A stretch of DNA of 64,000 nt from Colwellia sp. BRX10-3 (GCF_014077505.1 NZ_JACGWA010000001.1:62001-126000), one strand, 5' to 3'. Shown: positions 15,696 to 25,450, numbered from the stretch's first letter. Made by a program: numbers and translations. The notes: generated from the sequence alone by a model not told the origin.

Positions 15696-17122
15696 TTTAA
15701 TTTATCCCCAAGCAAAAATTGCAACATTTGATCCATACGAAGATGTGGTAGACATTCATCAATATTGGCCGATTCAATAGGAGAAAAAGCAATATAATTA
15801 AATGGCTGTTTTTGCCAATAATCAAGCGTTGGAATACTCGAAGGCACAGCACCAGGAAATAACGTGATCATTTGTTCATTACTTAACTGACGCCCTTTAA
15901 TAACCGGAATATTTTGACCTTGATATTGGCTTTTGCCCACTTTAGTTGCTTTAACCGAAGCAATAGCGATGGTTTTCATTTTAATGGCATCAAAACTTAG
16001 CTGTTGCTTGGTTTGAAAAACAAGCTTATTTAACAATGAAACTAAGTTGCTGTGTTGTTCAGGTGTGACATGGTCGGCCTTAGTTGCGGCAAAAAGTAAT
16101 CGATCAATTTTTGGAGAGAATAACCGTGACAATAGACTCGATTGTCCATATTGAAAGCTTTCCATGATCATCGCCATGGCATTTTGCAAGTCTGCAAAGC
16201 TTTCAGGGCCTTTATTTAATGGCGTTAAACAATCAGCAAGCACGATTTGCCGATCAAAATTAATAAAATGTTCTTTATAAAACCGGCGAACTACGCGCTC
16301 TTTATATTCAATAAATCGTGCGCGTAACATACCGATATAACAGTCATCTTTCGCATTTTGATAGTCATTACTGTCTATGCCATCAAATTCGCTGTAAGGA
16401 AAAAACTGCAATATTGGCGCATCTTCTAACTCACCGGGAAGTATAAAGCGTCCAGGCTGAATTACTGATAAGCCAAGTTGATGACGAAAAAGTAACAATA
16501 AATCAGTATATTCTTGTGATAATTGCGCTAACACCGCTTCATCAACACTGGCGAAGGGATCAAATTTTGCTAATTTATCCAAAAATGCCTTTGAATGCTC
16601 ACTTCTTGGTGCCTGCTTAAGTAGCATTGTGGTCTGTTGTGACCATTCTTCAAACGTCAGCGACAACATAGGTAAATCGAGCAACCACTCGCCAGGGTAA
16701 TCTGTTATATCAATATAGAGTGTTGCTGACTCTGTGGCATATTTAAGTAAAGAGTCTTTTGGCTGATAACGAACCGCTAGGCGTAACTCGCTAATGCCAT
16801 TTGTCGGTTTAGGCCATTTAGGCGGCGACTGACAAAGTGCGGATAACGCGCCGTCATATTCAAATCTAGGAATATGAAGGTGCTTTTGCGGCACACGTTT
16901 AGCAGCAATGTAACGCCCTTGATGAACAACATTAAAAAAACTGAGCTGCGAATTACTACCTTCATTAAGTAACTGATTAACGAGTGAGGTGATAAATGCA
17001 GTTTTACCACTGCGGCTAAGCCCTGTCACGGCAAGTGTTACATGTTGATCGATAGAGCGATTAACAATGTCACTGGCTTTTTGTTTTAACTTTTCTAACT
17101 TTGCTTTATTAATAAATGCCAT
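15692..17122 (-). CDS. ycjX: YcjX family P-loop protein (DUF463)
   Basis: Predicted nucleotide-binding protein related to GTPases and tied to the phage-shock response in many gammaproteobacteria. The 476-residue protein has a P-loop, VTGLSRSGKTAFI (about residues 32-44), YIDITDYPGEWLLDLPML as the probable switch/Walker B region (about 138-155) and LLFAATKADHV as a guanine-specificity-like motif. First gene of the ycjX-ycjF pair. A terminator lies between pspC and ycjX, so the pair may have its own promoter within the preceding 190 bp. Confidence 0.9.
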   Translation of the reverse strand: MAFINKAKLEKLKQKASDIVNRSIDQHVTLAVTGLSRSGKTAFITSLVNQLLNEGSNSQLSFFNVVHQGRYIAAKRVPQKHLHIPRFEYDGALSALCQSPPKWPKPTNGISELRLAVRYQPKDSLLKYATESATLYIDITDYPGEWLLDLPMLSLTFEEWSQQTTMLLKQAPRSEHSKAFLDKLAKFDPFASVDEAVLAQLSQEYTDLLLLFRHQLGLSVIQPGRFILPGELEDAPILQFFPYSEFDGIDSNDYQNAKDDCYIGMLRARFIEYKERVVRRFYKEHFINFDRQIVLADCLTPLNKGPESFADLQNAMAMIMESFQYGQSSLLSRLFSPKIDRLLFAATKADHVTPEQHSNLVSLLNKLVFQTKQQLSFDAIKMKTIAIASVKATKVGKSQYQGQNIPVIKGRQLSNEQMITLFPGAVPSSIPTLDYWQKQPFNYIAFSPIESANIDECLPHLRMDQMLQFLLGDKLK

Positions 17123-17314
17123 GCTTGAATGCTATCTTTTTAATTTTCAATACGTTGAAGATAATAATGATTCGTAGCTCCCTGTTTAGCACAAAGGTTC
17201 TAATCAGGTCATTAATGAGTCCAACACAACTATCTTTGACCTTGATACTAGCGGTTTTTAAGTTATGGTTACAGTACTTTATCTGGTTTTATCATTAATG
17301 TTATGGCAATAAAA

Positions 17315-17331
17315 AAGCGGCTAGGCCGCTT
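17315..17331 (-). terminator. Terminator after pspC
   Basis: Perfect stem AAGCGGC/GCCGCTT with a 3-base loop followed on the minus strand by six Ts. It ends the pspABC transcript before ycjX. Confidence 0.75.
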
Positions 17332-17336
17332 TAATT

Positions 17337-17822
17337 TTATAGCTTATTAATTTCTCGAGAAACGGTATATTCTGGCGAAGTAACGTAGCGTTCAATAACT
17401 TGTAGCTCTAACTCTAAGATTTTAAATTTACGCCTAATATCTTGAAATGCTTGTTTAGGGGGCTCTCCTGCTTGCCAAATTCGCGATTTCACTTTAATCG
17501 ATTCATTGGTAATGTCTTCATCGGCATCATGTTGTTGCGAGCCCGCCGTATTTTTAGATTGATATTGGCTGCCCTGAGCAAAACTTCCCTTTTGGGCATT
17601 GCGGTTAACATGACCAACATTGGCTGGTTTTTTATCTAATATAAACCAAGCAGCGATATAAATAACAATAAACCAACCCATTCCTAACAACACACCAGAA
17701 ACCACTAGTATGCGAACTAACCAAGACTCCCAGCCAAAGTAGTCTGCAATGCCTGCACAGACACCAGCTAATTTTCCTTGGTTCGTATTTCTGTATAACT
17801 CACCTCGGGATTTGCTGGTCAT
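17337..17822 (-). CDS. pspC: Phage shock protein C
   Basis: Inner-membrane partner of PspB in sensing membrane stress and recruiting PspA. The PspC domain is at the N-terminus (residues 5-65) with GKLAGVCAGIADYFGWESWLVRIL and a long hydrophobic segment. The C-terminal half is polar, with a short helical end (LELELQVIERYVTSPEY). At 161 residues it is longer than E. coli PspC (119) because of a Gln/Ser/Asn-rich insert. It overlaps pspB by four bases, so translation is coupled. Confidence 0.93.
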   Translation of the reverse strand: MTSKSRGELYRNTNQGKLAGVCAGIADYFGWESWLVRILVVSGVLLGMGWFIVIYIAAWFILDKKPANVGHVNRNAQKGSFAQGSQYQSKNTAGSQQHDADEDITNESIKVKSRIWQAGEPPKQAFQDIRRKFKILELELQVIERYVTSPEYTVSREINKL

Positions 17823-18046
17823 AATTTATTTCTCCACTCCGGTGTTTCAGCGTCTAGAATAGCTTCTAATGTTTTTATTCTATCTGCCATTTTGTCGGCT
17901 AATTCAGATAGCTCAGTAAGTTGAATATATTCTTCTTCACTAAAGCCTTGGCTAATTTGGCGTTTACTACGATAATGTAATATTAACCAAATAGGTGCCA
18001 CTACGACCATAAATATAATTACTGGGGCGACGATAATCTCATCCAC
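17819..18046 (-). CDS. pspB: Phage shock protein B
   Basis: Small inner-membrane protein acting with PspC. The 75-residue sequence has one N-terminal membrane segment (VAPVIIFMVVVAPIWLILHY) and a cytoplasmic coiled-coil tail (LTELSELADKMADRIKTLEAIL), like E. coli PspB (74). It starts with GTG at 18046, behind a strong AAGGAGAG site. It follows pspA by 52 bp. Confidence 0.92.
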   Translation of the reverse strand: MDEIIVAPVIIFMVVVAPIWLILHYRSKRQISQGFSEEEYIQLTELSELADKMADRIKTLEAILDAETPEWRNKL

Positions 18047-18098
18047 AACTTCTCTCCTTTATTAAGCCTAATTAAAGGCATGCACTATTGTCGTAGGC

Positions 18099-18770
18099 TT
18101 ATTTTGTTTTAGTTTCTGACTTCATTTTAGCTTTTAATTTTGCTAATTCATCATCAACTTTCTCATCTGATGCTAAATCTTCAATTTCATCGGCCAATGA
18201 CTTACTGCCCATATCGTAAGATTCGACTTGTGCTTCTATATCATCAATTTTACGTTCGTAGCGATCAAAACGACTTAGCGCGTCATCAACACGATCACTG
18301 TCAATGTTCTTTTTCACTTTTAATCGTGAGTTCGCTGTTTTCTCACGCATAATTATTGCTTTTTGACGCGACTTCGCATCTGCTAGCTTGTCTTGTAGCT
18401 GTGATATTTCACTTTGAAGTTTAGCAATATGACCATCTACGTGAGTTAACTCTTCACGCAAAGCACTTGCACTTTCAACACATTTTTTCTTTTCCATTAA
18501 TGCTGCACGCGCTAAGTCTTCACGATCTTTACTTAACGCTAGCTCGGCTTTTTCTTGCCATTGTGTGGCATCGGATTCAAACCGGTTCGCTTGACGTGCT
18601 AATTCTTTTTTATCTGCTAATGTTTTAGCTGATGAAGAACGCACTTCAACTAGCGTGTCTTCCATTTCTTGTATGATTAAGCGCACCATTTTTGCAGGAT
18701 CTTCTGCTTTGTCTAATAAGTTGTTAATATTAGAATTAATGATATCTGTGAACCTTGAAAAAACACCCAT
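18099..18770 (-). CDS. pspA: Phage shock protein A (membrane-remodelling ESCRT-III-like protein)
   Basis: Peripheral membrane protein that stabilises damaged inner membrane and inhibits PspF. The preferred ATG at 18770 gives MGVFSRFTDIINSNINNLLD, the canonical PspA start, and has GAGGAAG seven bases upstream; the frame extends back to 18788. The rest is nearly all coiled coil (about residues 25-220), as in the family. At 223 residues it matches E. coli PspA (222). First gene of the minus-strand pspABC operon, divergent from pspF. Confidence 0.95.
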   Translation of the reverse strand: MGVFSRFTDIINSNINNLLDKAEDPAKMVRLIIQEMEDTLVEVRSSSAKTLADKKELARQANRFESDATQWQEKAELALSKDREDLARAALMEKKKCVESASALREELTHVDGHIAKLQSEISQLQDKLADAKSRQKAIIMREKTANSRLKVKKNIDSDRVDDALSRFDRYERKIDDIEAQVESYDMGSKSLADEIEDLASDEKVDDELAKLKAKMKSETKTK

Positions 18771-18819
18771 AATTACTTCCTCATTCAAAAAATTGCTTCA
18801 ATTGTCTTAGGTTTTACTA

Positions 18820-18836
18820 TTCACGTTCTGCGCCAA
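18820..18836 (-). promoter_or_regulatory. Probable sigma-54 promoter of pspA
   Basis: On the minus strand TTGGCGCAGAACGTGAA fits the -24 element TTGGCAC well and the -12 element TTGCA imperfectly (GTGAA). The predicted start gives a leader of about 40 bases. The divergent gene encodes PspF, the sigma-54 activator of psp operons, which supports the call. Confidence 0.5.
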
Positions 18837-18961
18837 GTTTTTAAAATACAATAACACATTGATTAATAGTACTTTATTATTATTTAAAAAAAGACTTCTA
18901 TCTAAGCTGTTAATAAAATACACTATTTGTTAGTGAAAAAAACCAATTATTAGGTCAGTAA

Positions 18962-20056
18962 ATGACGCGTTTCAAACAACAAGATAATCTCATTGGTCAA
19001 TCTAACAACTTTTTAGAGGTGCTTGAGCAAATTTCTCAGATTGCTCCTTTAAGCAAACCAGTTCTCATCATAGGTGAACGAGGTACAGGGAAAGAGCTTG
19101 TTGCCGCACGTTTGCATTATTTATCAAAACGATGGGATCAAAATTATCTTAAGCTTAATTGTGCAGCCTTAAATGAAAACTTATTAGAAACTGAATTGTT
19201 TGGTTACGACAGTGGAGCCTTTACTGGAGCAACTAAGCGTCATGAAGGCCGTTTTGAACGCGCCGATAACGGGACATTGTTTTTAGACGAAATTGCCAAC
19301 ACTACCGGTTTAATCCAAGAAAAATTATTGCGTGTTGTAGAATATGGCGAATTTGAACGCGTTGGTGGCTCAAGAACCATTAAAACCAATGCACGATTAG
19401 TCGCGGCTACTAACGAAGACTTACCGTCAATGGCAGCTGCAGGTGAGTTTCGTGCTGACTTGCTCGATAGATTGGCATTCGACGTAATTACCCTGCCACC
19501 TTTACGCGAACGTTTAGACGATATACTCGTGTTAGCCGAGCACTTTGCCATTAATATGGCACGTGAGCTTGAGTTTGAGCTTTTTAGTGGTTTTACCGAA
19601 AAGGCAAAACGCGCCCTGCTTGAATATCATTGGCCTGGTAATATTCGTGAATTAAAAAATGTTGTTGAACGTAGTGTTTATCGTTGTAATAACCCACATT
19701 TACCTGTGCATGAATTGGTCATCGATCCCTTTGAATCTCCTTATCGCCCATCAAAACGCATTAAAACTCAAGATAGGATCATAACAACACCTAAGGTAGA
19801 AGTGAGTGAAAGCAAAGCTGAAACTAAGCTTGGCGTAGAACAAAAACTGCAGCCAATCACTAAAACCTTGCAATTTCCATTGTCATTAAAAGATTTATCA
19901 CAAAACTATGAGGTCGATTTGATCAAGTCGGCCTTGGCTAATTGCCAATATAATCAAAAGAAAACTGCTGACGCCTTAGAATTAACCTATCATCAATTAA
20001 GAGGCTACTTGAAAAAATATAATCTATTGGAATCAAGTAGCGCAGACGAAGAATAA
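18962..20056 (+). CDS. pspF: PspF, sigma-54-dependent activator of the psp operon
   Basis: AAA+ enhancer-binding protein lacking a receiver domain, as is usual for PspF. The central domain (about residues 8-240) has GERGTGKE (Walker A), GAFTGATKRH (sigma-54 contact loop) and GTLFLDEIANT (Walker B). A Fis-type HTH forms the C-terminus (NQKKTADALELTYHQLRGYLK without the first residues). At 364 residues it is somewhat longer than E. coli PspF (325), due to a charged linker at about 260-310. Divergent from pspA with about 190 bp between, and only 8 bp before sapA. Confidence 0.94.
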   Translation: MTRFKQQDNLIGQSNNFLEVLEQISQIAPLSKPVLIIGERGTGKELVAARLHYLSKRWDQNYLKLNCAALNENLLETELFGYDSGAFTGATKRHEGRFERADNGTLFLDEIANTTGLIQEKLLRVVEYGEFERVGGSRTIKTNARLVAATNEDLPSMAAAGEFRADLLDRLAFDVITLPPLRERLDDILVLAEHFAINMARELEFELFSGFTEKAKRALLEYHWPGNIRELKNVVERSVYRCNNPHLPVHELVIDPFESPYRPSKRIKTQDRIITTPKVEVSESKAETKLGVEQKLQPITKTLQFPLSLKDLSQNYEVDLIKSALANCQYNQKKTADALELTYHQLRGYLKKYNLLESSSADEE

Positions 20057-20064
20057 AGATAGCT

Positions 20065-21681
20065 ATGGCTTACTCTACACTTACAAACTATAAATTACTT
20101 ACGCTGTTAATATTAGTGTTATCAGGTTGTGATTCAAACGAAGCGCTTTCGCTAAGTAAAAAAAGCATTATCTATTGCAGTGAAGGTGCGCCTGAAAGCT
20201 TTAACCCGCAAACTGAGTCGTCTGGTACCACAATAGACGCGACATCAAATCAGTTATATAACCGTTTAATCGAATTCGACCCGACCGATAATTCTATTAT
20301 TCCAGCTATTGCGAAGTCTTGGCATGTGACACGTGATGGTAAAATGATAACGTTTTATCTCCGCAAAGATATTCAGTTCCATCAAACTAGTTATTTCAAT
20401 CCAACAAGGGCACTTAATGCCGATGATGTGCTTTTTAGTTTCAACCGTATGTTTGACTCATCGCATGATTATCATCTTATCTCGGGCGGTAAATATCCAT
20501 TTTTTCAGAATGCTCAGTTAGTTAATTTAATTGAAAGTATTGAAAAAATTAATGAACACACGGTTAGGTTTCAACTCACTCATTCTGACAGTTCATTTCT
20601 TGCAAACATAGGCGGCGATTCAGCGGTTATTTTATCTAAAGAATATGCCGACGAATTAATTGAACTTAACGCCATGCAAGAAATAGATATGCTCCCCATT
20701 GGCACAGGGCCTTTTAAGTTTAAACAATATAGTTCTGGTGCTTTTATTCGTTATGAGCCTCATTCAGATTACTGGCGAGGAAAGTCAGAGCTTAAACAAC
20801 TCGTTTTTGATATAACCCCTCGTGACACGGGACGTTTAACTAAGTTATTGGCAGGCGAATGTGATGTTATAGCCTACCCTATCGCCCATAAAAAAATAGA
20901 ACAACACCCTAATCTCACGTTAGAGTCAGTAACTTCTTTCAATGTCGGTTACTTTGGTTTTAATACCAGTAAGCCGCCATTTAACAATCCTTTAGTTCGT
21001 AAAGCTTTGTCTTACGCCATTAACAAACAAGCTATTCTAGAAACCGTTTATACCGGACAAGCCGAAATTGCTAATGGTCTAATTCCTACTTCGTCTTGGG
21101 CTTACGATTCAACGATAACAAGCCAAGAATATTCCATTGCTAAAGCGCAAGAGTTATTAGCACAAGCGGGGTATAGTAATGGTTTTGTTATGGATTTATG
21201 GGCGATGCCAGTTCAGCGAGCCTATAACCCAGACGCTGTTACTATGGCAAAACTCATTCAGGCAGATTTATTAAAAATAGGCATAGAGGTTAATGTAGTT
21301 TCAGGTTATGAGTGGTCAACTTTTTTACGAAAAATCTCTGATGGTGAGCATCAAAGTGTGTTATTAGGTTGGTCAGCCGATCACCCAGATCCTGATAACT
21401 TTTTTTCGACATTACTCAGCTGCTCTTCTGCAATTACAGGTAGCAATAGGACTTTTTGGTGTAATAAAGAGTTTGATCAGCTTATCCAAAAAGCTTTGCA
21501 AACAAACAACATTAATAAACGAAAAGTATACTATTCAAAAGCTTTAAAACTCATTAATGAAGAAGTACCTTTAATTCCCATTGCACACTCAAAAAGATAT
21601 CAAGCACGGGCGAATAATATAAACGGAACTCTGTTACGCGCAATCGGTGGTATTGATTTTAACGGGGTGACCAAAAACTAA
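20065..21681 (+). CDS. sapA: SapA, periplasmic peptide-binding lipoprotein of the Sap transporter
   Basis: Solute-binding protein of a peptide ABC importer linked in enterics to antimicrobial peptide resistance and heme or peptide uptake. The N-terminus is a lipoprotein signal (LILVLSGC, Cys at about 22). The mature protein is a SBP family 5 protein: YCSEGAPESFNPQTESSG, NRLIEFDPTDN, PIGTGPFKFKQY, KPPFNNPLVRKALSYAINKQ. Length 538 is typical. First of five tightly packed genes (sapABCDF); it starts 8 bp after pspF. Confidence 0.92.
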   Translation: MAYSTLTNYKLLTLLILVLSGCDSNEALSLSKKSIIYCSEGAPESFNPQTESSGTTIDATSNQLYNRLIEFDPTDNSIIPAIAKSWHVTRDGKMITFYLRKDIQFHQTSYFNPTRALNADDVLFSFNRMFDSSHDYHLISGGKYPFFQNAQLVNLIESIEKINEHTVRFQLTHSDSSFLANIGGDSAVILSKEYADELIELNAMQEIDMLPIGTGPFKFKQYSSGAFIRYEPHSDYWRGKSELKQLVFDITPRDTGRLTKLLAGECDVIAYPIAHKKIEQHPNLTLESVTSFNVGYFGFNTSKPPFNNPLVRKALSYAINKQAILETVYTGQAEIANGLIPTSSWAYDSTITSQEYSIAKAQELLAQAGYSNGFVMDLWAMPVQRAYNPDAVTMAKLIQADLLKIGIEVNVVSGYEWSTFLRKISDGEHQSVLLGWSADHPDPDNFFSTLLSCSSAITGSNRTFWCNKEFDQLIQKALQTNNINKRKVYYSKALKLINEEVPLIPIAHSKRYQARANNINGTLLRAIGGIDFNGVTKN

Positions 21682-21682
21682 T

Positions 21683-22714
21683 ATGCTGATTTTTACCCTG
21701 CGTCGTTTTAATTTATTTATTTTTACAATGTTGTTATTAACAATATTGTCATTTAGTTTGAGTTTTTTATTTCCTGGCGAACAACTAATCAACTTAACCG
21801 GTCAAATAGATGCTTCGCCAGAGCAATTAGCTATTTTAGCTGACGAGTATCAACAGCAATCTGGGTTATTAAGCCAATATTTTAGTTATTTAAACCACCT
21901 GTTCCATGGCGAAATGGGTTATTCAATGACCAGCAATTTACCCATAGCTACAGAAGTACTTAATCGTTTGCCTGCTACCATTGAATTAACCTGTGTAGCC
22001 CTATTAGTAGCAATGTTCTTTGGCCTACCTGTCGGCTTTTGTGCCGCCATTTACCACCGAAAATTGCCTGACAATTTAATATTAACCATTGCTATGGTTG
22101 GCTACTCTATTCCTGTTTTCTGGTTAGGACTACTGGCTATATTAGTGTTTTCTATTCAATTAGGTTGGTTACCTTCTGCTGGACAAATAAGTTTACTGTT
22201 CGAAATTGAACATGTTACAGGTTTACAGTTAATTGATATTTTACTCAGCGATAGTCCGTATAAATGGCAAGCTTTTCAAGATGCTACTCGACACCTTATC
22301 TTACCGGTAATTGTTGTGGCGTTAGCACCAGCCACCATTTTTATGCGCCTAGCTCGTTCTGCTATGTTAGAGGTTTTAGACACTCATTACATTAAAGCAG
22401 CGAACGCAAAAGGTTTAACTTTTAGCCAAATAATTTATCGTCATGCTATGCGTAATGCTGTTATTAAAGTAATCCGAGATGTAGGTTTACAATTTGCCAA
22501 TCTCGTGACTATTGCTATGGTGACAGAGGTTATTTTTAGTTGGCCTGGTATTGGTCGCTGGTTAATCGAAAGTATTTATCAACGCGACTATACCGCAATT
22601 CAAGGCGGGCTTATTGTGCTATCTACCTTTATATTCATCGTTCATATTATTATAGATTTTGTTTATGCAGCGCTTAACCCTTTAGCTCGGGAGCCTCGTA
22701 ATGGCAAGAGATAA
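21683..22714 (+). CDS. sapB: SapB, permease subunit of the Sap peptide transporter
   Basis: Inner-membrane permease of the DppB/OppB type. The N-terminal membrane segment is followed by a periplasmic stretch and five more segments. The cytoplasmic EAA-type loop reads HYIKAANAKGLTFSQIIYRH and contacts the ATPases. Length 343, E. coli SapB is 321. Starts 1 bp after sapA and overlaps sapC by 14 bp. Confidence 0.92.
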   Translation: MLIFTLRRFNLFIFTMLLLTILSFSLSFLFPGEQLINLTGQIDASPEQLAILADEYQQQSGLLSQYFSYLNHLFHGEMGYSMTSNLPIATEVLNRLPATIELTCVALLVAMFFGLPVGFCAAIYHRKLPDNLILTIAMVGYSIPVFWLGLLAILVFSIQLGWLPSAGQISLLFEIEHVTGLQLIDILLSDSPYKWQAFQDATRHLILPVIVVALAPATIFMRLARSAMLEVLDTHYIKAANAKGLTFSQIIYRHAMRNAVIKVIRDVGLQFANLVTIAMVTEVIFSWPGIGRWLIESIYQRDYTAIQGGLIVLSTFIFIVHIIIDFVYAALNPLAREPRNGKR

Positions 22715-23594
22715 AATATACCAAGAAGAAGAGTTTCCGACGCCACTTATGCAATTGTGGCATAACTTTAAACAACCTCCAGTGGTTTTAATAGGGTTTG
22801 GCTGTTTCTTATTTCTTATTGTTCTAGCGGTATTAGCCAATGTTATTACGCCTTATTCCTCAGTAGAAAATCATTTAGACCACTTACTGTTGCCACCCGC
22901 TTGGAGTGATGACGGCGATGTTAGTTTTTTACTTGGCACAGATAACCTAGGCCGAGACATGCTATCGCGTTTAATTCAAGGGACTTCTTTGACCTTTGGT
23001 TTGAGTATTATTGTGGTAATCGCTTCTTTAGCTATTGGTGTTGTTATTGGGTCACTCTCGGCGTTAACAACCGGCATTAAATCGAGTTTTCTTAACCATT
23101 TTCTCGATGTAATTCTGTCAATTCCTTCCTTACTTTTAGCAATTATCATTGTTGCGATACTCGGCCCTGGGTTAGAAAACACCCTATGGGCGATTATTAT
23201 GGTGTTAATACCGCAGTTTGTGCATATTACCCGTAACGCTGTTAGAGAAGAGTTTGCTAAAGATTATGTTTTGGCGTCGCGCCTTGATGGTGCTAGCTCT
23301 ATTAGAATTTTACGTTATTCGATTTTCCCTAATATTATTGAGAAACTGATCAGCCAAGCAACACTTGCGCAGTCAGCTGCGATTTTGGATATTGCCGCAC
23401 TTGGTTTTCTTGGCCTAGGCGCACCGATTCCTATGCCTGAATGGGGCGCTATGTTAGCCAATGGAGTTGATTTATTCTATATCGCTCCTTGGACCGTTTA
23501 CCTACCCGGTTTAGCTATTTTATTTTCAGTTGTCGCTACTAATTTGGTTGGTGAGGGCATGCGACATGCGCTAAAAGTGCGTAAGGAAAACTAA
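22701..23594 (+). CDS. sapC: SapC, permease subunit of the Sap peptide transporter
   Basis: Second permease, DppC/OppC type, 297 residues (E. coli 296). It has an N-terminal membrane segment (VLIGFGCFLFLIVLAVLANV), LLGTDNLGRDMLSRLI, which is a typical OppC-family motif, and the EAA loop KDYVLASRLDGASSIRIL. The start overlaps sapB; the stop overlaps the sapD start. Confidence 0.93.
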   Translation: MARDKIYQEEEFPTPLMQLWHNFKQPPVVLIGFGCFLFLIVLAVLANVITPYSSVENHLDHLLLPPAWSDDGDVSFLLGTDNLGRDMLSRLIQGTSLTFGLSIIVVIASLAIGVVIGSLSALTTGIKSSFLNHFLDVILSIPSLLLAIIIVAILGPGLENTLWAIIMVLIPQFVHITRNAVREEFAKDYVLASRLDGASSIRILRYSIFPNIIEKLISQATLAQSAAILDIAALGFLGLGAPIPMPEWGAMLANGVDLFYIAPWTVYLPGLAILFSVVATNLVGEGMRHALKVRKEN

Positions 23595-24586
23595 TGAACT
23601 TAATTGATATTCGTAACATGTCTATTGAATTGAAAACCGGTACAAAACCAATATTTGCTGTTGATCGCGTTAACCTTACCATGAAAGAAGGAGAGGTTCG
23701 TGGCTTAGTGGGTGAGTCTGGCTCAGGCAAATCTTTACTGGCACAAGCAATTGTTGGTGTACTCGATGAGAAATGGCGGGTTGATGCTGACCGTTTTCAT
23801 TGGCGAGGTAATGACCTCATGCGACTATCACCTGCGGAGCGTAAGGCGATTATATCTAAAGACGTTGCAATGATTTTTCAAGAACCAATGGCGTGTTTAG
23901 ATCCAACCACAACCATAGGTGAACAGTTAGAAGAGGCAGTGGATGTTGAGCAATTAACTGGCTTTTTTTGGCAAAAGCGACAACAACGCAAACAAGCAGC
24001 TATTAATTTGTTGCATAAAGTTGGCATCAAAAAGCATGAAGTATGCGTTAAAAGCTTTCCTCATCAATTAACAGATGCATTATGTCAACGCGTGATGATC
24101 GCAATGGCTTTGGCACGACGACCTATGCTACTGATTGCTGATGAACCGACAGCGGCAATGGAAAGCACAAATCAAGGACAAATATTTCGCTTGTTGGCAA
24201 GTTTAAATCAACTCAAGAATATGTCGATATTATTGATAAGTCATGACCTAGAGAATGTTACTCACTGGACGAATAATATCACCGTGATGTATAGCGGCCA
24301 ATTTGTTGAAGCAGGCACTACAGAGCAAATATTCAACCAACCCTATCATCCCTACACTCGCGCACTTGTCGACAGTAGCCCGAAAGCGAATAGAATGATC
24401 CCTAATAAGTCTCGTTTGATGACTTTACCGGGTAGTATCCCTATTTTGCAACATTTACCGATTGGCTGTCGCTTAGGCCCAAGATGTCCGCGAGCACAAC
24501 AAAAATGTGTACACGCGCCGAAAATAAAAAACTTTCATAGCCACCAAGTTAGTTGCCACTTTCCACTTAAGGATAGCTACTCGTGA
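23594..24586 (+). CDS. sapD: SapD, ATPase subunit of the Sap transporter
   Basis: ABC ATPase of the oligopeptide family, 330 residues. Walker A is VGESGSGKS (about residue 40), Q-loop FQEPMACLDP, Walker B LLIADEPTAAME and H-loop ISHDL. The ABC signature is degenerate: HQLTDALCQRV in place of LSGGQ. As I recall SapD of enterics is similar, which suggests one of the two composite ATP sites is inactive. The C-terminal domain has the oligopeptide ATPase Cys pattern (CRLGPRCPRAQQKC), possibly an iron-sulfur site. The frame meets sapF in a GTGA overlap. Confidence 0.92.
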   Translation: MNLIDIRNMSIELKTGTKPIFAVDRVNLTMKEGEVRGLVGESGSGKSLLAQAIVGVLDEKWRVDADRFHWRGNDLMRLSPAERKAIISKDVAMIFQEPMACLDPTTTIGEQLEEAVDVEQLTGFFWQKRQQRKQAAINLLHKVGIKKHEVCVKSFPHQLTDALCQRVMIAMALARRPMLLIADEPTAAMESTNQGQIFRLLASLNQLKNMSILLISHDLENVTHWTNNITVMYSGQFVEAGTTEQIFNQPYHPYTRALVDSSPKANRMIPNKSRLMTLPGSIPILQHLPIGCRLGPRCPRAQQKCVHAPKIKNFHSHQVSCHFPLKDSYS

Positions 24587-25368
24587 GTGATGTTTTATTA
24601 CAAGTCGTTGACCTAAGTAAAGTTTATAAAGATAAAAATTACTGGTTTAACCAAAAATGTGTCACGGCTCTAGAGCCACTATCTTTTGATATTATGGCTC
24701 ATAAAACTTTGGCGATAGTAGGCGAAACAGGCTCTGGTAAATCTACCGTTGCAAAACTATTAGTTGGTGCTGAATTGCCAACCACCGGCCATATACGTTT
24801 AAATGGCCAAACCTTAGAGCCTGGAAATTTTAAGCAACGCTGCCAACACGTGCGAATGATTTTTCAAGACTCAGGTACAACCTTAAACCCGAGTTTAACT
24901 ATTGAACAATTATTAGATGAACCTTTACGCCTCAATACCGGCCTAGATGAAATTGAACGCCACCAACTGATCCGCGAAACCTTACATAAAGTTGGTTTAT
25001 TAGCTGACCATATGAGCTTTTATCCTCACATGTTTTCTGGTGGTCAAAAACAACGTATTTCATTAGCACGTGCAATAATATTAAAGCCACAAGTGATCAT
25101 TCTCGACGAGGCTCTAGCATCACTCGATCCATCTTTACGCTCTCAGATGATAAATTTACTGCTCGATTTACAGCAGCAAATGGGTTTAGCCTTTATATTG
25201 ATTTCGCACAATCTAGGGATTGTCAGGCACTTCAGTGATGAAATGATGGTACTGAGTAAAGGTAAAGTTTTAGAGTTCGGTAAAACTGCTGATATTCTGC
25301 AAAAGCCTAAACACAAGTACACTAAAAAGCTAATAATGAGCCAGCGTTTCCAACTCCTATATCGTTAG
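24583..25368 (+). CDS. sapF: SapF, ATPase subunit of the Sap transporter
   Basis: Second ATPase, 261 residues (E. coli 268). It has Walker A VGETGSGKSTVAK, Q-loop IFQDSGTTLNPS, intact signature FSGGQKQRISLARA, Walker B VIILDEALASLD and ISHNL. It pairs with SapD, whose signature is degenerate. It starts with GTG overlapping the sapD stop. Last gene of the operon, followed by a terminator at 25451. Confidence 0.93.
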   Translation: MSDVLLQVVDLSKVYKDKNYWFNQKCVTALEPLSFDIMAHKTLAIVGETGSGKSTVAKLLVGAELPTTGHIRLNGQTLEPGNFKQRCQHVRMIFQDSGTTLNPSLTIEQLLDEPLRLNTGLDEIERHQLIRETLHKVGLLADHMSFYPHMFSGGQKQRISLARAIILKPQVIILDEALASLDPSLRSQMINLLLDLQQQMGLAFILISHNLGIVRHFSDEMMVLSKGKVLEFGKTADILQKPKHKYTKKLIMSQRFQLLYR

Positions 25369-25450
25369 TTTTAGCTATAAATAATTTATTGAGTAGCTTT
25401 GCTTATTCAGAGGTAAATTGGCAAATAAAGCCTAAACTTACCAAAACAAA

